A stretch of DNA of 41,095 nt from Bacteroidales bacterium (GTDB lineage: Bacteria; Bacteroidota; Bacteroidia; Bacteroidales; ML635J-15), in contig JALOAQ010000011.1 in the NCBI GenBank assembly GCA_023228725.1, positions 1-41,095 of the forward strand, read 5' to 3'. The translations under genes and the position numbers were made by a program. Every line of letters starts with the position of its first letter. Position 1 is the stretch's first letter. Below the pieces are notes generated by a model. It was not told where the DNA came from. It did not search any database and saw nothing but the letters and a program-made list of their open reading frames with translations. Positions 1 through 8,464 of this stretch are shown here, one piece after another.

Positions 1-264
1 CCACTGAATATTTCTGTTACTGACATAAGTGTGTGTTACTGTGGTTTTGCTACTATTATGTCATAATAGTTCTTGAATATATTTTATGTCTGTTCACAAA
101 TTTTAATAATTATTTTGCCTAATGGACAATTATTTGGTGAGGACTTTTACATTAAACATTAGATGCGGAGATAGTACTCCTTTTTAATTAATATTTTAAA
201 TACTATACAATTAACCTGGCTTGGTATCCCACCACCTAGCTCAGAATGGCGTATTGTTGTTCGC
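1..264. other. Intergenic stretch downstream of the restriction gene
   Basis: I see no gene here. The stretch is AT-rich with a short, more mixed-composition segment at about 215-262. A weak GGAG/CTCC hairpin followed by five T lies near 165-186 on the plus strand; four base pairs are too few to call it a terminator. What lies to the left of the window is unknown. Confidence 0.5.
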
Positions 265-1341
265 TTATAAAAATCTTATTTGTAAATTTAACTTAAAAAA
301 AAGTTGACCGTCTTGTTCGTAAATTGTGCCAAACTCGTGTCGTGTACTGCTTGCTGTATCTAATTTTGTATGTTTATATAAATAATTTTCGAAATCATTT
401 CTATTATAAATATGATAACATAGAACGTCTCCATTTTCTTTTACTATGAGATAACCACCTGTAGCATCTACTGCACCTGTCCATACTTTAGACGGCATCA
501 TCCCTAAGGCAACATCAGTTAATAATCTTTTAATTTTATATTCGTAAAATGGATGATTGTTTTCAATATTGTATTGAATAGGATTCATACTTGCAACACT
601 ACTAACTAAGTCTGATGTTTTAGTATTATTGGATGAGTAAAATGATAAAAGTATTTCTGATAAAATCAAGGGTAAAGCTGTATCAATGAGAGTTAAATTG
701 TTGCTAAAAATTTCGCTTTCGGTTTTAACAAACTTTAGGACTCCTTTCAGTTTATAAATTCTTTCAATTCTATCTTGAATTTTTCGTTTTGAATTAATTG
801 CATTTATTTGACTGATTTCTTCTATCGAGAATGAGGAGTTGTCAATCTTATAAATAAAGTTTGTTGTTTTTCCTGCATTCAATAAAGTGGACGGGCTACC
901 TAGTCTTGATTTTATGCTGAATCCAAGTTCAGGAGTTGTGCCAGTACGCTGGTCGTGAATTACAATACGAATATCACTTTTTGTTGTTGATTTCGCCTTA
1001 ATAGAATGGCTATTAAATGAGTTTAAAAACTTTTCTGTTTCAATTATCGAAAAAGTACGTTCTGTTTTACTTTGCAAAATTGAAAGTAAATTTTGGGCTT
1101 GCTCTTGAAATGTTTTAGTTGTAATTCTAAAAACTTCTTTTTCATTTTTGATTACAACTATATCATTGTCATAACTGAATTCAAAGTTTAAGTTTGTTTC
1201 GTATCGTAAAATTCTAATTACAGGAAAAATTAAATCCTCAATTTTGTTCAAATCTCCATCACCTGCATATATTTCTTTGTCAGCTAAAATTTTTAAAAGC
1301 GTATAAATCTCGCTCCATTCTCCCTTATTTCCTGTTATCAT
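265..1341 (-). CDS. HpaII-family type II restriction endonuclease (predicted CCGG)
   Basis: Predicted type II endonuclease that cuts unmethylated CCGG. The 358-residue protein begins with the stretch NKGEWSEIYTLLKILAD, which I recognise as the conserved N-terminus of the HpaII endonuclease family, and its length matches that family. No PD-(D/E)xK motif stands out by eye, so the assignment rests on family resemblance and context. Its ATG overlaps the stop of the 106-aa gene as ATGA, so the two are translationally coupled, and both lie downstream of a C5-cytosine methyltransferase whose target-recognition region looks CCGG-specific. Placing the endonuclease last would let methylation be established before cutting activity accumulates (inference). 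The frame is intact. Confidence 0.85.
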   Translation of the reverse strand: MITGNKGEWSEIYTLLKILADKEIYAGDGDLNKIEDLIFPVIRILRYETNLNFEFSYDNDIVVIKNEKEVFRITTKTFQEQAQNLLSILQSKTERTFSIIETEKFLNSFNSHSIKAKSTTKSDIRIVIHDQRTGTTPELGFSIKSRLGSPSTLLNAGKTTNFIYKIDNSSFSIEEISQINAINSKRKIQDRIERIYKLKGVLKFVKTESEIFSNNLTLIDTALPLILSEILLSFYSSNNTKTSDLVSSVASMNPIQYNIENNHPFYEYKIKRLLTDVALGMMPSKVWTGAVDATGGYLIVKENGDVLCYHIYNRNDFENYLYKHTKLDTASSTRHEFGTIYEQDGQLFFKLNLQIRFL

Positions 1342-1658
1342 AACTCAATTTCTTTACAAGGATAATTTTCGCTTTCCCAAACTCTGCCATTGTAAGAAAT
1401 TTGAGCGATAAAGTTATTTTCGTTGTCTATTACTCTTCCTCCAATCCAAGAAGAACTGCCCAAATTAAAATATTTAATGAATCTCTTACAAAGTTCACTT
1501 GCATCTTTCAGACTTTTAATTTGATAATAAATAAAATCTCTTGGTTTGCTTAATTCTTCAAATTGCACATTTAGTGAATATTGACAAAAACGTTCAATGT
1601 CTATTTGTGAACCTAAACTCACAAACAAGGTTTGATTAAATTTTTCTATTTGCTTCAT
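1338..1658 (-). CDS. Unknown 106-aa protein inside the HpaII-type cassette
   Basis: I do not recognise this protein. It has no signal peptide, membrane segment or obvious helix-turn-helix. The C-terminal half carries WIGGRVIDNENNFIAQISYN followed by WESENYPCKEIEL, which reads like a small beta-rich fold. It overlaps the end of the methyltransferase gene by 23 nt at its start and the endonuclease start by 4 nt (ATGA), so it is embedded in one transcript between M and R. It lacks the motifs of Vsr mismatch endonucleases, which accompany some C5 systems, and is too short for them. Possible roles are a subunit, a dosage or timing control protein, or an accessory of the endonuclease; none is shown by the sequence. 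Confidence 0.7.
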   Translation of the reverse strand: MKQIEKFNQTLFVSLGSQIDIERFCQYSLNVQFEELSKPRDFIYYQIKSLKDASELCKRFIKYFNLGSSSWIGGRVIDNENNFIAQISYNGRVWESENYPCKEIEL

Positions 1659-2925
1659 AATTTTCTAAGCTTATAAGTTTTAATATTTCTTTTGCAGTTT
1701 CCTCTATTGCTGGTATAGCAACAGAATTACCGAACTGTTTGTAAGCTGAAGAGTCAGCGACAGGAATAATGAACTCGTCAGGAAAGCCTTGTAGTCTAGC
1801 CCATTCTCTAGGTGTCATTTTTCTGATTCCTTCTCTATTTACCTCTCCTTTTATGTGGGTTACGGGTGTGTAATCCGTTATCCTAAAATCTAACACTAAA
1901 TTTCTTTCTCTACCCATACCTCCACAAACAACAGCATTTGCAATTTCATCATCTTGGATGATTTCATAACCAAAACCATTCCCTTTCTTTTCATGTCTTG
2001 TTTTATGGTTTTTTAATGTTTTTATGTATTGGGTTGATAAATAATATTTTGTAGAAGGTACATTTTCTTCTTTAATATCAGCAAATGAAACAATTTTTTT
2101 TAAAGGTTTTGGATATGTAAACGTATTTACTCCTGTGCTTGGATTAAAACCAACAATATAAATTCTCTCCCTGTTTTGGGGAACTCCGAAATCTTTTGCA
2201 TTTATAATTTGAGGTTCAGGAACGAAATATCCTAAATCATTTCTCAAAACATTTAAAATTGTGGTTAAAGTTCTTCCTTTGTCATGATTCTTTAATCCTT
2301 TTACATTTTCCAAAAATATTGCTTTTGGTTGTTTCCTTTTGATAATTTCGGCAACATCAAAGAACAGCGTTCCTCTTGTATCTTCAAACCCACCTCTTTT
2401 GCCAGCAATTGAAAATGCTTGACAAGGGAATCCTGCACAAAGAAGATCAAAATTATCAGGAATATAAGATTTGGTTTCTTCTTTCGTAATATCGCCAAAT
2501 GGTACTTCGCCAAAGTTTGCTTTGTAGGTGCGTTTTGCTTCTTTATCCCACTCGCTTGTAAAAACACATTTTCCACCTAAATTTTGCAATGCCAAACGAA
2601 AACCCCCAATTCCAGCAAATAAATCAATAAATTTGAATTTTGGATTTTTATTTGGTGGAAAGGGAACATTAAAAGTATCAAATAAACCATATTGTAAGGC
2701 TTCTTCTGCAACCTGCATAGAAATTTCTTCATCTGGATATTTATACTCAAGAATTTCTTTTGTAAATTCTACGGCTCCTTCTTTATAAAATTTAGAAACT
2801 TCATCTTTAGTATTATATAAATAGTGTGTTAAAACAGCCTCTTGATTATTATCTGGTTCTATCAACTTAATTTTAAAGTGCTTGTCTTCAAAGGTTTTTA
2901 ACGATATTTTTTCTTTTATGTTCAT
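1636..2925 (-). CDS. DNA (cytosine-5) methyltransferase, HpaII-like
   Basis: Transfers a methyl group from S-adenosylmethionine to C5 of cytosine, protecting the host DNA from the partner endonuclease. The catalytic domain shows the C5 motifs in order: DLFAGIGG (about 101-108, SAM binding), GFPCQAFS with the catalytic Cys (about 168), ENVKGL (about 206), QNRERIYIVGF (about 250), a target-recognition region (about 280-350) with GGMGRERNLV that resembles CCGG-methylating enzymes, then RKMTPREWARLQGFP and QFGNSVAIP. About 98 residues precede motif I, an N-terminal extension absent from minimal enzymes of roughly 330-360 aa. I chose ATG at 2925; a TTG two codons upstream is the only longer start. 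It is the first gene of the cassette and diverges from the phosphatase gene. Confidence 0.92.
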   Translation of the reverse strand: MNIKEKISLKTFEDKHFKIKLIEPDNNQEAVLTHYLYNTKDEVSKFYKEGAVEFTKEILEYKYPDEEISMQVAEEALQYGLFDTFNVPFPPNKNPKFKFIDLFAGIGGFRLALQNLGGKCVFTSEWDKEAKRTYKANFGEVPFGDITKEETKSYIPDNFDLLCAGFPCQAFSIAGKRGGFEDTRGTLFFDVAEIIKRKQPKAIFLENVKGLKNHDKGRTLTTILNVLRNDLGYFVPEPQIINAKDFGVPQNRERIYIVGFNPSTGVNTFTYPKPLKKIVSFADIKEENVPSTKYYLSTQYIKTLKNHKTRHEKKGNGFGYEIIQDDEIANAVVCGGMGRERNLVLDFRITDYTPVTHIKGEVNREGIRKMTPREWARLQGFPDEFIIPVADSSAYKQFGNSVAIPAIEETAKEILKLISLENYEANRKI

Positions 2926-3075
2926 TTTCAAATCTCTTGTTGTTTCTTCTATTTTAATTGTGCAAGATAGTAAATTTTTTTCAATATCTTTTGCCTTAAA
3001 TCTTAAAATTCTTTTAATATCTAATTTTCAAAATTCAAAAAAGATTTGTAAAATTGTAGCTTAAATAATTATATT

Positions 3076-4518
3076 ATGAAGCACAAAAATTCTTTTTTAG
3101 TTTACAGTTTAGTTTTAGTTTTAATTTTTATTAGTTTTTCGTGTAAAAGCTTGAAAGACAGTAAGAATGGTGAGCTTTGTGTTAAAAAGCCAAAATATAT
3201 TTTCTTGTTTATTGGTGATGGTATGGGAATTAACCATGTTAGTCTTGCAAAGTATTTTTATAAAGAAAAAGCTGATGATATTAGTTTTACAAATTTTCCT
3301 TATTTTGGAGTTTGTACAACTTCGAGTAAAAATAGCCTAATTACCGACTCCGGTGCAGCTGGCTCGGCTATAGCTTGTGGAGAAAAAACTAATTCTGGAA
3401 ATATCTCTTATTATCCTTGGTTTTCTGAAGATTCAATTCCTTTGTCTTTTGCTAAAATTGCTCACGAAAAAGGTATGAAAGTTGGAATAATTACAAGCGT
3501 ATCAATAAATCATGCAACACCTGCAGCCTTTTATGCTCAAAGTCCACATCGAGACCTATATTATGAAATAGGAAATCAACTTCCTGAATCAAATTTCGAG
3601 TTTTTTGGTGGTGGTGGCTTTAAGCATCCGCAAGGAAAAGATAATGACCAACCAGATTTATATGAAAAAGCAAAATCTAAAAATTATATCGTGAGTTCAA
3701 ATATTAATGATTTTAAAAATATTGATAATAAAGATGAAAAATATATGTTTGTAAATCCAAAATTGGGCTGGGAGAGTGATATGCCGTATTTAATTGATAG
3801 AAAAGCTGATGGTGGATATAGTTTAGCAGATTTTGTGAAAACTGGAATTAATGTTTTAGATAATCCAAATGGGTTTTTTATTATGCTGGAAGGTGGAAAA
3901 ATTGATTGGGCAGCCCACTCAAACGATGGTGCAGCAATAGTAAAAGATATTTATGATATGGATTTAGCTATTCGTGAGGCTTATGAATTTTATAAAAAAT
4001 ATCCTGACGAAACTTTAATTCTTGTAACTGCAGATCACGAAACAGGCGGTTTATCTTTAGGAAATGCTTATAAAGGCGATGATAGTCAGTTTATTTTATT
4101 GGATAATCAAAAAATCTCAATAAATAGCTTTTCGCAAAAAATAAAAGATTATAAACAAAATAATGAAGATTATTTTATTAATGATATTTGGAAATTCTCA
4201 GAGGAATATTTTTTCACGGAAAGTCCTATTTATTCAGCATCGGATTCTACAAGAGTTTTAGAAGCTTTTAATTATTATTTTTACGATAAATCTCCGTCAA
4301 CAACTTTGGAACCTAAAATTTTATATGGTTCAGAAAATCCTGTGGCATCAACTTTCGGAAATATTATATGTACAAAAGCCGGTTTAGGATTTACTTCTTG
4401 GTCGCATACAGCTGCTGCTGTACCTGTGTTTTCAATTGGAGTAGGAGCAGAAAAGTTTGGAGGAGCAATTGATAATACAGAAATTAAAACTTTGTTGTTG
4501 GAGGCACTTGGTTGGTAA
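3076..4518 (+). CDS. Alkaline phosphatase, lipoprotein
   Basis: Metal-dependent phosphomonoesterase of the alkaline phosphatase superfamily, releasing phosphate from organic esters outside the cytoplasm. The N-terminus is a lipoprotein signal: a hydrophobic stretch ending in FSC, with the lipidated Cys at 23. Family motifs follow: FIGDGMG (metal ligand Asp48), TDSGAAGSAIACGEKT with the nucleophile Ser92, GGKIDWAAHSND, TADHETGG (metal ligands), and a C-terminal SHTAAAVPVFSIG segment supplying the last His ligand. At 480 residues the length is normal. It stands alone, divergent from the restriction cassette, with no phosphate-regulation gene nearby. A near match to the Bacteroidota -7 element (TAAAATTG) lies just upstream. 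Confidence 0.93.
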   Translation: MKHKNSFLVYSLVLVLIFISFSCKSLKDSKNGELCVKKPKYIFLFIGDGMGINHVSLAKYFYKEKADDISFTNFPYFGVCTTSSKNSLITDSGAAGSAIACGEKTNSGNISYYPWFSEDSIPLSFAKIAHEKGMKVGIITSVSINHATPAAFYAQSPHRDLYYEIGNQLPESNFEFFGGGGFKHPQGKDNDQPDLYEKAKSKNYIVSSNINDFKNIDNKDEKYMFVNPKLGWESDMPYLIDRKADGGYSLADFVKTGINVLDNPNGFFIMLEGGKIDWAAHSNDGAAIVKDIYDMDLAIREAYEFYKKYPDETLILVTADHETGGLSLGNAYKGDDSQFILLDNQKISINSFSQKIKDYKQNNEDYFINDIWKFSEEYFFTESPIYSASDSTRVLEAFNYYFYDKSPSTTLEPKILYGSENPVASTFGNIICTKAGLGFTSWSHTAAAVPVFSIGVGAEKFGGAIDNTEIKTLLLEALGW

Positions 4519-4588
4519 AAAACTAAACTTTTCAATAAATATATTTTAAAACATATTATTTTTCTTAGGAATTTTAAAGTTTAATTTT

Positions 4589-4596
4589 TAATTTTG
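4589..4596 (+). promoter_or_regulatory. Candidate -7 element for ilvE
   Basis: TAATTTTG matches the Bacteroidota -7 consensus TAnnTTTG exactly and sits 21 nt before the ATG at 4618. No clear TTG lies at -33. It overlaps the TTG codon at 4594 that would give a longer protein, which argues for the ATG. Confidence 0.45.
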
Positions 4597-4617
4597 AACA
4601 AACAAAAATTTAATGAT

Positions 4618-5640
4618 ATGCAAGATTTAAATTGGTCAAAATTACCTTTTGGTTATGTGAAAACCCATTATAATGTCCGCTCTGTTTATAAAGACGGAAA
4701 ATGGGGCGAAATCGAAGTAAGCGATTCGGAACATATTAACATTCATATTGCTGCAACTGCTTTGCATTATGGACAAGAAGCTTTTGAAGGAATGAAAGCT
4801 TACCGTGGAAAAGATGGTAAAATTCGTCTTTTTAGGTGGGATGAAAATGCAAAAAGATTGCAATATTCAGCTCGTGGTATTTATATGGCTGAAGTTCCAG
4901 AACAACTTTTCTTTGATATGGTAAAAAAAGTTGTTGAGTTAAATAAAGACTTTGTTCCACCACACGGAACAGGTGCTTCTTTGTATATACGTCCATTCTT
5001 GTTCGGAACAGGACCAAAAGTAGGTGTTCAACCCTCTGATGAATATACTTTTGTGATTTTTGTAACTCCAGTAGGACCGTATTTTAAAGAAGGTTTTAAT
5101 CCTGTGAAAATTGCTGTAGTTCGTGATTCGGATAGAGCAGCACCTCTTGGAACAGGAACTTATAAAGTTGGCGGAAACTATGCGGCAAGTTTGTATGGTA
5201 CTATTAAATCAGTAAAAGCTGGATATGGTGCTCCAATGTATTTAGATGCTAAAGAAAAGAAATATATTGACGAAATCGGGGCAGCAAACTTTTTTGGTAT
5301 TAAAGATAATACTTATATCACACCTGAATCTCCATCAATTTTACCTTCTATTACTAACAAAAGTTTAGAGCAATTAGCTGCTCATCTTGGATATAAAGTT
5401 GAAAGAAGACCTGTAGCTTTTGATGAATTAAGTAGCTTTGAAGAAGTTGGTGCTTGTGGAACCGCAGCTGTTATTTCGCCAATTGGAGAAATTAAAGACC
5501 TTGATGAAGATGTTACTTATACTTACTGTAAAGACGGAAAGGCAGGACCTGTTTCTACAAAACTTTATGAAACTTTAGTTGGAATTCAATATGGTGATAT
5601 AGAAGACCCATTTAATTGGGTTACAATACTCGATATTTAA
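4618..5640 (+). CDS. ilvE: Branched-chain amino acid aminotransferase
   Basis: PLP-dependent transaminase that converts the keto acids of leucine, isoleucine and valine to amino acids with glutamate as donor, and the reverse. The sequence is the long class IV form typical of Bacteroidota: LHYGQEAFEGMKAYRGKDG (about 39-57), IRPFLFGTG, the region around YKVGGNYAAS with the PLP-binding Lys, LDAKEKKYIDEIGAANFF, and ACGTAAVISPIG near the C-terminus. I chose ATG at 4618 (340 aa), where MQDLNWSKLPFGYVKT aligns with the family N-terminus as I remember it; a TTG at 4594 lies in the likely promoter. The gene is monocistronic, with a terminator right after the stop. Confidence 0.95.
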   Translation: MQDLNWSKLPFGYVKTHYNVRSVYKDGKWGEIEVSDSEHINIHIAATALHYGQEAFEGMKAYRGKDGKIRLFRWDENAKRLQYSARGIYMAEVPEQLFFDMVKKVVELNKDFVPPHGTGASLYIRPFLFGTGPKVGVQPSDEYTFVIFVTPVGPYFKEGFNPVKIAVVRDSDRAAPLGTGTYKVGGNYAASLYGTIKSVKAGYGAPMYLDAKEKKYIDEIGAANFFGIKDNTYITPESPSILPSITNKSLEQLAAHLGYKVERRPVAFDELSSFEEVGACGTAAVISPIGEIKDLDEDVTYTYCKDGKAGPVSTKLYETLVGIQYGDIEDPFNWVTILDI

Positions 5641-5645
5641 AAATT

Positions 5646-5677
5646 AAAAAGCCGTTTTTCAGACGGCTTTTTTTTTA
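5646..5677. terminator. Bidirectional rho-independent terminator
   Basis: AAAAAGCCGT pairs with ACGGCTTTTT around a loop of about 7 nt. T-runs on one strand and A-runs on the other let it work both ways. It ends ilvE and overlaps the stop codon of the convergent epimerase gene. Confidence 0.85.
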
Positions 5678-6670
5678 TTTTAAATTTTCATAATACCATT
5701 TTACTGTAAGCTCCAAACCTCGTTTCACATCAAACTTAGGTTTATAATTTAATAAAGTTTTTGCTTTTTCTATTGAAGCTAATGAGTTTTTAATATCTCC
5801 TTGCCTTTCGGGTCCGTGAATTGGTTTTATTCCTGCAATTTCAGGTTTAAATTTTGCTAATAAATTAATGAGTAAATTTGTAATCTCATTCAAATTATTA
5901 GCTTCGCCATAAGCTATATTATATACTGTGTTTATAGCCTTAGGATTATTGTTTGTTGCAGCAAGTTCGTTTGCCTGAATTACATTTTCTATAAAAGTAA
6001 AATCCCGTGATTGACCGCCATCGCCATGAATAGTTGGTGATTGTAAATTTATTAGTTGTTTTATAAACTTTGGAAAAACTGCAGCATAAACAGATTCCGG
6101 ATCTTGATTTTTACCAAAAACATTAAAATACCTTAATCCTATAGTTTCTAAGCCATATAAATCGGAAAAAACTTTAGCATACATTTCATTTACATTTTTT
6201 GTAACTGCATAAGGGGAAAGAGCATTTCCAATATTTTCTTCTAATTTTGGTAAACAAGGATTGTCGCCATAAACAGAGGAGCTTGACGCATAAACAAATC
6301 TTTTAACTTTATTATCTCTTGCAGCAACAAGCATATTTAAAAAGCCAGTAATATTTACTTCATTGCTTGAGATGGGGTCGGTTATCGAACGCGGAACCGA
6401 ACCTAAAGCGGCATGATGTAAAACTATGTCTATTCTTTCGCAAGCATTTTTACAAGCCGTCAAATCTCTGATATCAGCATTTATCAGTTTAAAGTTTTTG
6501 TTTTCAATGAATTGGTTTATATTTTCTTTTTTTCCTGTAGAAAAATTATCAAGACAAACTATATAATTATTTTGCCTCAATAATTTTTCAATTAAATTAG
6601 AGCCAATAAAACCGGCACCACCGGTTATCAGTACTTTAGAGTTTTTTATTTCAGACTTATTATTTTGCAT
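5675..6670 (-). CDS. NAD-dependent UDP-sugar C4 epimerase, WbpP/TviC type
   Basis: Short-chain dehydrogenase/reductase that interconverts UDP-GlcNAc and UDP-GalNAc (or the uronic acids), supplying sugars for surface polysaccharide. It has the Rossmann motif GGAGFIG (17-23), the serine-rich strand YASSSSVYGDN (about 127-137) and the catalytic pair in SPYAVTK (Tyr154, Lys158). The segments ALGSVPRSITDPI, LRYFNVFGKNQDP and VYAAVFPKFI are characteristic of the WbpP/TviC branch rather than GalE. The length of 331 aa is normal. Its ATG lies inside the last 11 nt of rny, so it is probably co-transcribed with it; no other polysaccharide gene is close. The exact substrate is inferred from subfamily motifs only. 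Confidence 0.85.
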   Translation of the reverse strand: MQNNKSEIKNSKVLITGGAGFIGSNLIEKLLRQNNYIVCLDNFSTGKKENINQFIENKNFKLINADIRDLTACKNACERIDIVLHHAALGSVPRSITDPISSNEVNITGFLNMLVAARDNKVKRFVYASSSSVYGDNPCLPKLEENIGNALSPYAVTKNVNEMYAKVFSDLYGLETIGLRYFNVFGKNQDPESVYAAVFPKFIKQLINLQSPTIHGDGGQSRDFTFIENVIQANELAATNNNPKAINTVYNIAYGEANNLNEITNLLINLLAKFKPEIAGIKPIHGPERQGDIKNSLASIEKAKTLLNYKPKFDVKRGLELTVKWYYENLK

Positions 6671-8201
6671 AATTCACCGAGCGAGTTTCTCTTATCACGG
6701 TAATTTTTACTTGTCCTGGATAAGTCATTTCGTCTTGAACACGCTTAGCAATTTCAAAACTTAGTTGTTCAGATTCTGCATCGCTAAGTTTTTCGCTTCC
6801 TACAATAACTCTAAGTTCTCTTCCTGCCTGAATAGCATAAGTTTTTAAAACTCCTGGATATGATAATGCCAAAGCTTCTAAATCTTTTAATCTCTTTATA
6901 TAAGATTCAACTATTTCTCTTCTTGCACCTGGTCTTGCTCCTGAAATAGCATCACAAACTTGTACAATAGGAGAGATGAGGCTTGTCATTTCCACTTCGT
7001 CGTGGTGGGCACCAATAGCATTACAAACTTCAGGTCTTTCTTTATATTTTTCGGCTAATTTCATTCCATAAACTGCGTGTGGTAATTCCGGCTCTTCGTC
7101 TGCAACTTTGCCTAAGTCGTGCAATAATCCGGCACGTTTTGCAATTTTTGGATTTAAACCAAGCTCAGCAGCCATTAAAGCGCTTAAATTAGCAACTTCG
7201 CGTGAATGTTGTAATAAATTTTGGCCATAAGAAGATCTATACTTCATTTTTCCTACCATTCTAACTAATTCGGGGTGTAAACCATGAATACCTAAATCTA
7301 TTGTTGTTCGTTTTCCAATTTCAACAATTTCTTCTTCAATTTGCTTTTTGGTTTTATTTACAACCTCCTCAATTCGTGCTGGGTGAATTCTGCCATCAGT
7401 TACTAATTGGTGTAAAGATAAACGCGCGATTTCTCTACGTACCGGGTCAAAAGCCGATAATAAAATAGCTTCCGGCGTATCGTCCACAACAATTTCTACA
7501 CCTGTAGCAGCTTCTAAGGCTCTAATATTTCTACCTTCTCTACCAATTATTCTACCTTTAAGCTCATCACTTTCAATATTGAAAACAGTAACTGCATTTT
7601 CAATAGCTGTTTCTGTAGCAACGCGTTGAATGGTTTCTAAAACTATTTTTTTTGCTTCTTTATTAGCTGTCATTTTAGCTTCGTCCATAATTTCGTTAAT
7701 TAAAGACATAGCTCCTGTTCTAGCACTTTCTTGTAAAGATTCCATTAGTTCTTTTTTTGCGTCTTCGGCAGAAAGTCCTGAAAGCGACTCTAATTTTTCA
7801 ACTTGTTCGCGATGTAGTTTGTCAAGTTCTTCTGATTTTTTATCAACTCTTTCTAATTGTTTATTAAGGTTTTCGCGGATAACTTCAAGTTCTTTTTTCA
7901 TCCTTTGAGTTTCCTCAATTCTCGAAGTAATTGTAGCTTCTCGTTGCTGTATCCTGTTTTCGGTATTAGCAATTTTTTGATTTCTTTCGTTAACACTTCT
8001 GTCGTGTTCAGATTTTAACTGTAAATATTTTTCTTTGGCTTGAAGTTCTTTTTCTTTGCGAATAACTTCTGCCTCAGCTATTGCGTCGTTAAAAATCTTC
8101 TCTTTTCTTTTTTTTAAGGCTTTTTCCAACACTAAGTAGGAAATTGCCCCTCCGGCTATTAGCCCTCCGGCTGCAACTAAAATTATTGTTAATATTCCCA
8201 T
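6660..8201 (-). CDS. rny: Ribonuclease Y
   Basis: Membrane-anchored endoribonuclease that starts decay of many mRNAs. Domains in order: one N-terminal transmembrane helix (about residues 3-24), a long charged coiled coil (about 30-190), a KH RNA-binding domain with IIGREGRNIRALEAATGVE (about 215-235), and an HD metal-dependent phosphohydrolase domain with LLHDLGK (HD at 361-362) and GAHHDEVE. The 513-aa length is typical. It follows zapA and the 6S-type RNA on the same strand, a neighbourhood I know from Bacteroidota, and overlaps the epimerase gene by 11 nt. Confidence 0.96.
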   Translation of the reverse strand: MGILTIILVAAGGLIAGGAISYLVLEKALKKRKEKIFNDAIAEAEVIRKEKELQAKEKYLQLKSEHDRSVNERNQKIANTENRIQQREATITSRIEETQRMKKELEVIRENLNKQLERVDKKSEELDKLHREQVEKLESLSGLSAEDAKKELMESLQESARTGAMSLINEIMDEAKMTANKEAKKIVLETIQRVATETAIENAVTVFNIESDELKGRIIGREGRNIRALEAATGVEIVVDDTPEAILLSAFDPVRREIARLSLHQLVTDGRIHPARIEEVVNKTKKQIEEEIVEIGKRTTIDLGIHGLHPELVRMVGKMKYRSSYGQNLLQHSREVANLSALMAAELGLNPKIAKRAGLLHDLGKVADEEPELPHAVYGMKLAEKYKERPEVCNAIGAHHDEVEMTSLISPIVQVCDAISGARPGARREIVESYIKRLKDLEALALSYPGVLKTYAIQAGRELRVIVGSEKLSDAESEQLSFEIAKRVQDEMTYPGQVKITVIRETRSVNYAK

Positions 8202-8222
8202 AAAATTATTAAGTATTAAATT

Positions 8223-8435
8223 AAAAAAAGCCCGTATTAAAATCCTTTAATGTTAAAAAAACCCCTGTATAAACATGGGCGGGAGTGCCAGAAAATTTTC
8301 GGTTTCCTATGGTCGCTAAAGCAACAATATCCTGTAAACAGAATAAGTTTAGGCCTGCCGTTGATAAACCGAGCATTATCCCTAAATTATTTAGTGTTGA
8401 GTTTTTCAACCCTTAAAGAATCAATACGGGCAGTA
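8223..8435 (-). ncRNA. ssrS: 6S-like RNA (SsrS type) between zapA and rny
   Basis: A likely 6S RNA, which binds the housekeeping RNA polymerase holoenzyme and tunes transcription in stationary phase. The ends close on each other: the 5' arm (rc of 8423-8431, GCCCGTATT) is perfectly complementary to the 3' arm (rc of 8230-8238, AATACGGGC), and the 3' arm runs into seven U (8223-8229), like a terminator. Inside, further pairs such as CGGTTT with AAACCG make a long irregular rod with bulges, and a small GTTGA/TCAAC hairpin sits near the 5' side. The stretch has no plausible protein. Placement next to zapA also matches E. coli ssrS. The family is inferred from shape and position, not from a model search. 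Confidence 0.72.
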
Positions 8436-8464
8436 TTGTAAGTATTTTTTATTTTAAAGAACGT

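Noticed and set aside
1..264. Possible attachment or recombination site downstream of the restriction gene
   Set aside because: No direct or inverted repeats or integrase gene are seen, and the window edge prevents comparison of both flanks.
1338..1658. Very short patch repair (Vsr) endonuclease
   Set aside because: Vsr proteins are about 130-150 aa with FVHGCFWHRH-like motifs; none of these is present here.
8221..8441. Two short open frames on opposite strands (about 62-63 codons)
   Set aside because: They overlap each other and the self-complementary 6S-type RNA; neither has a convincing start context or recognisable protein.
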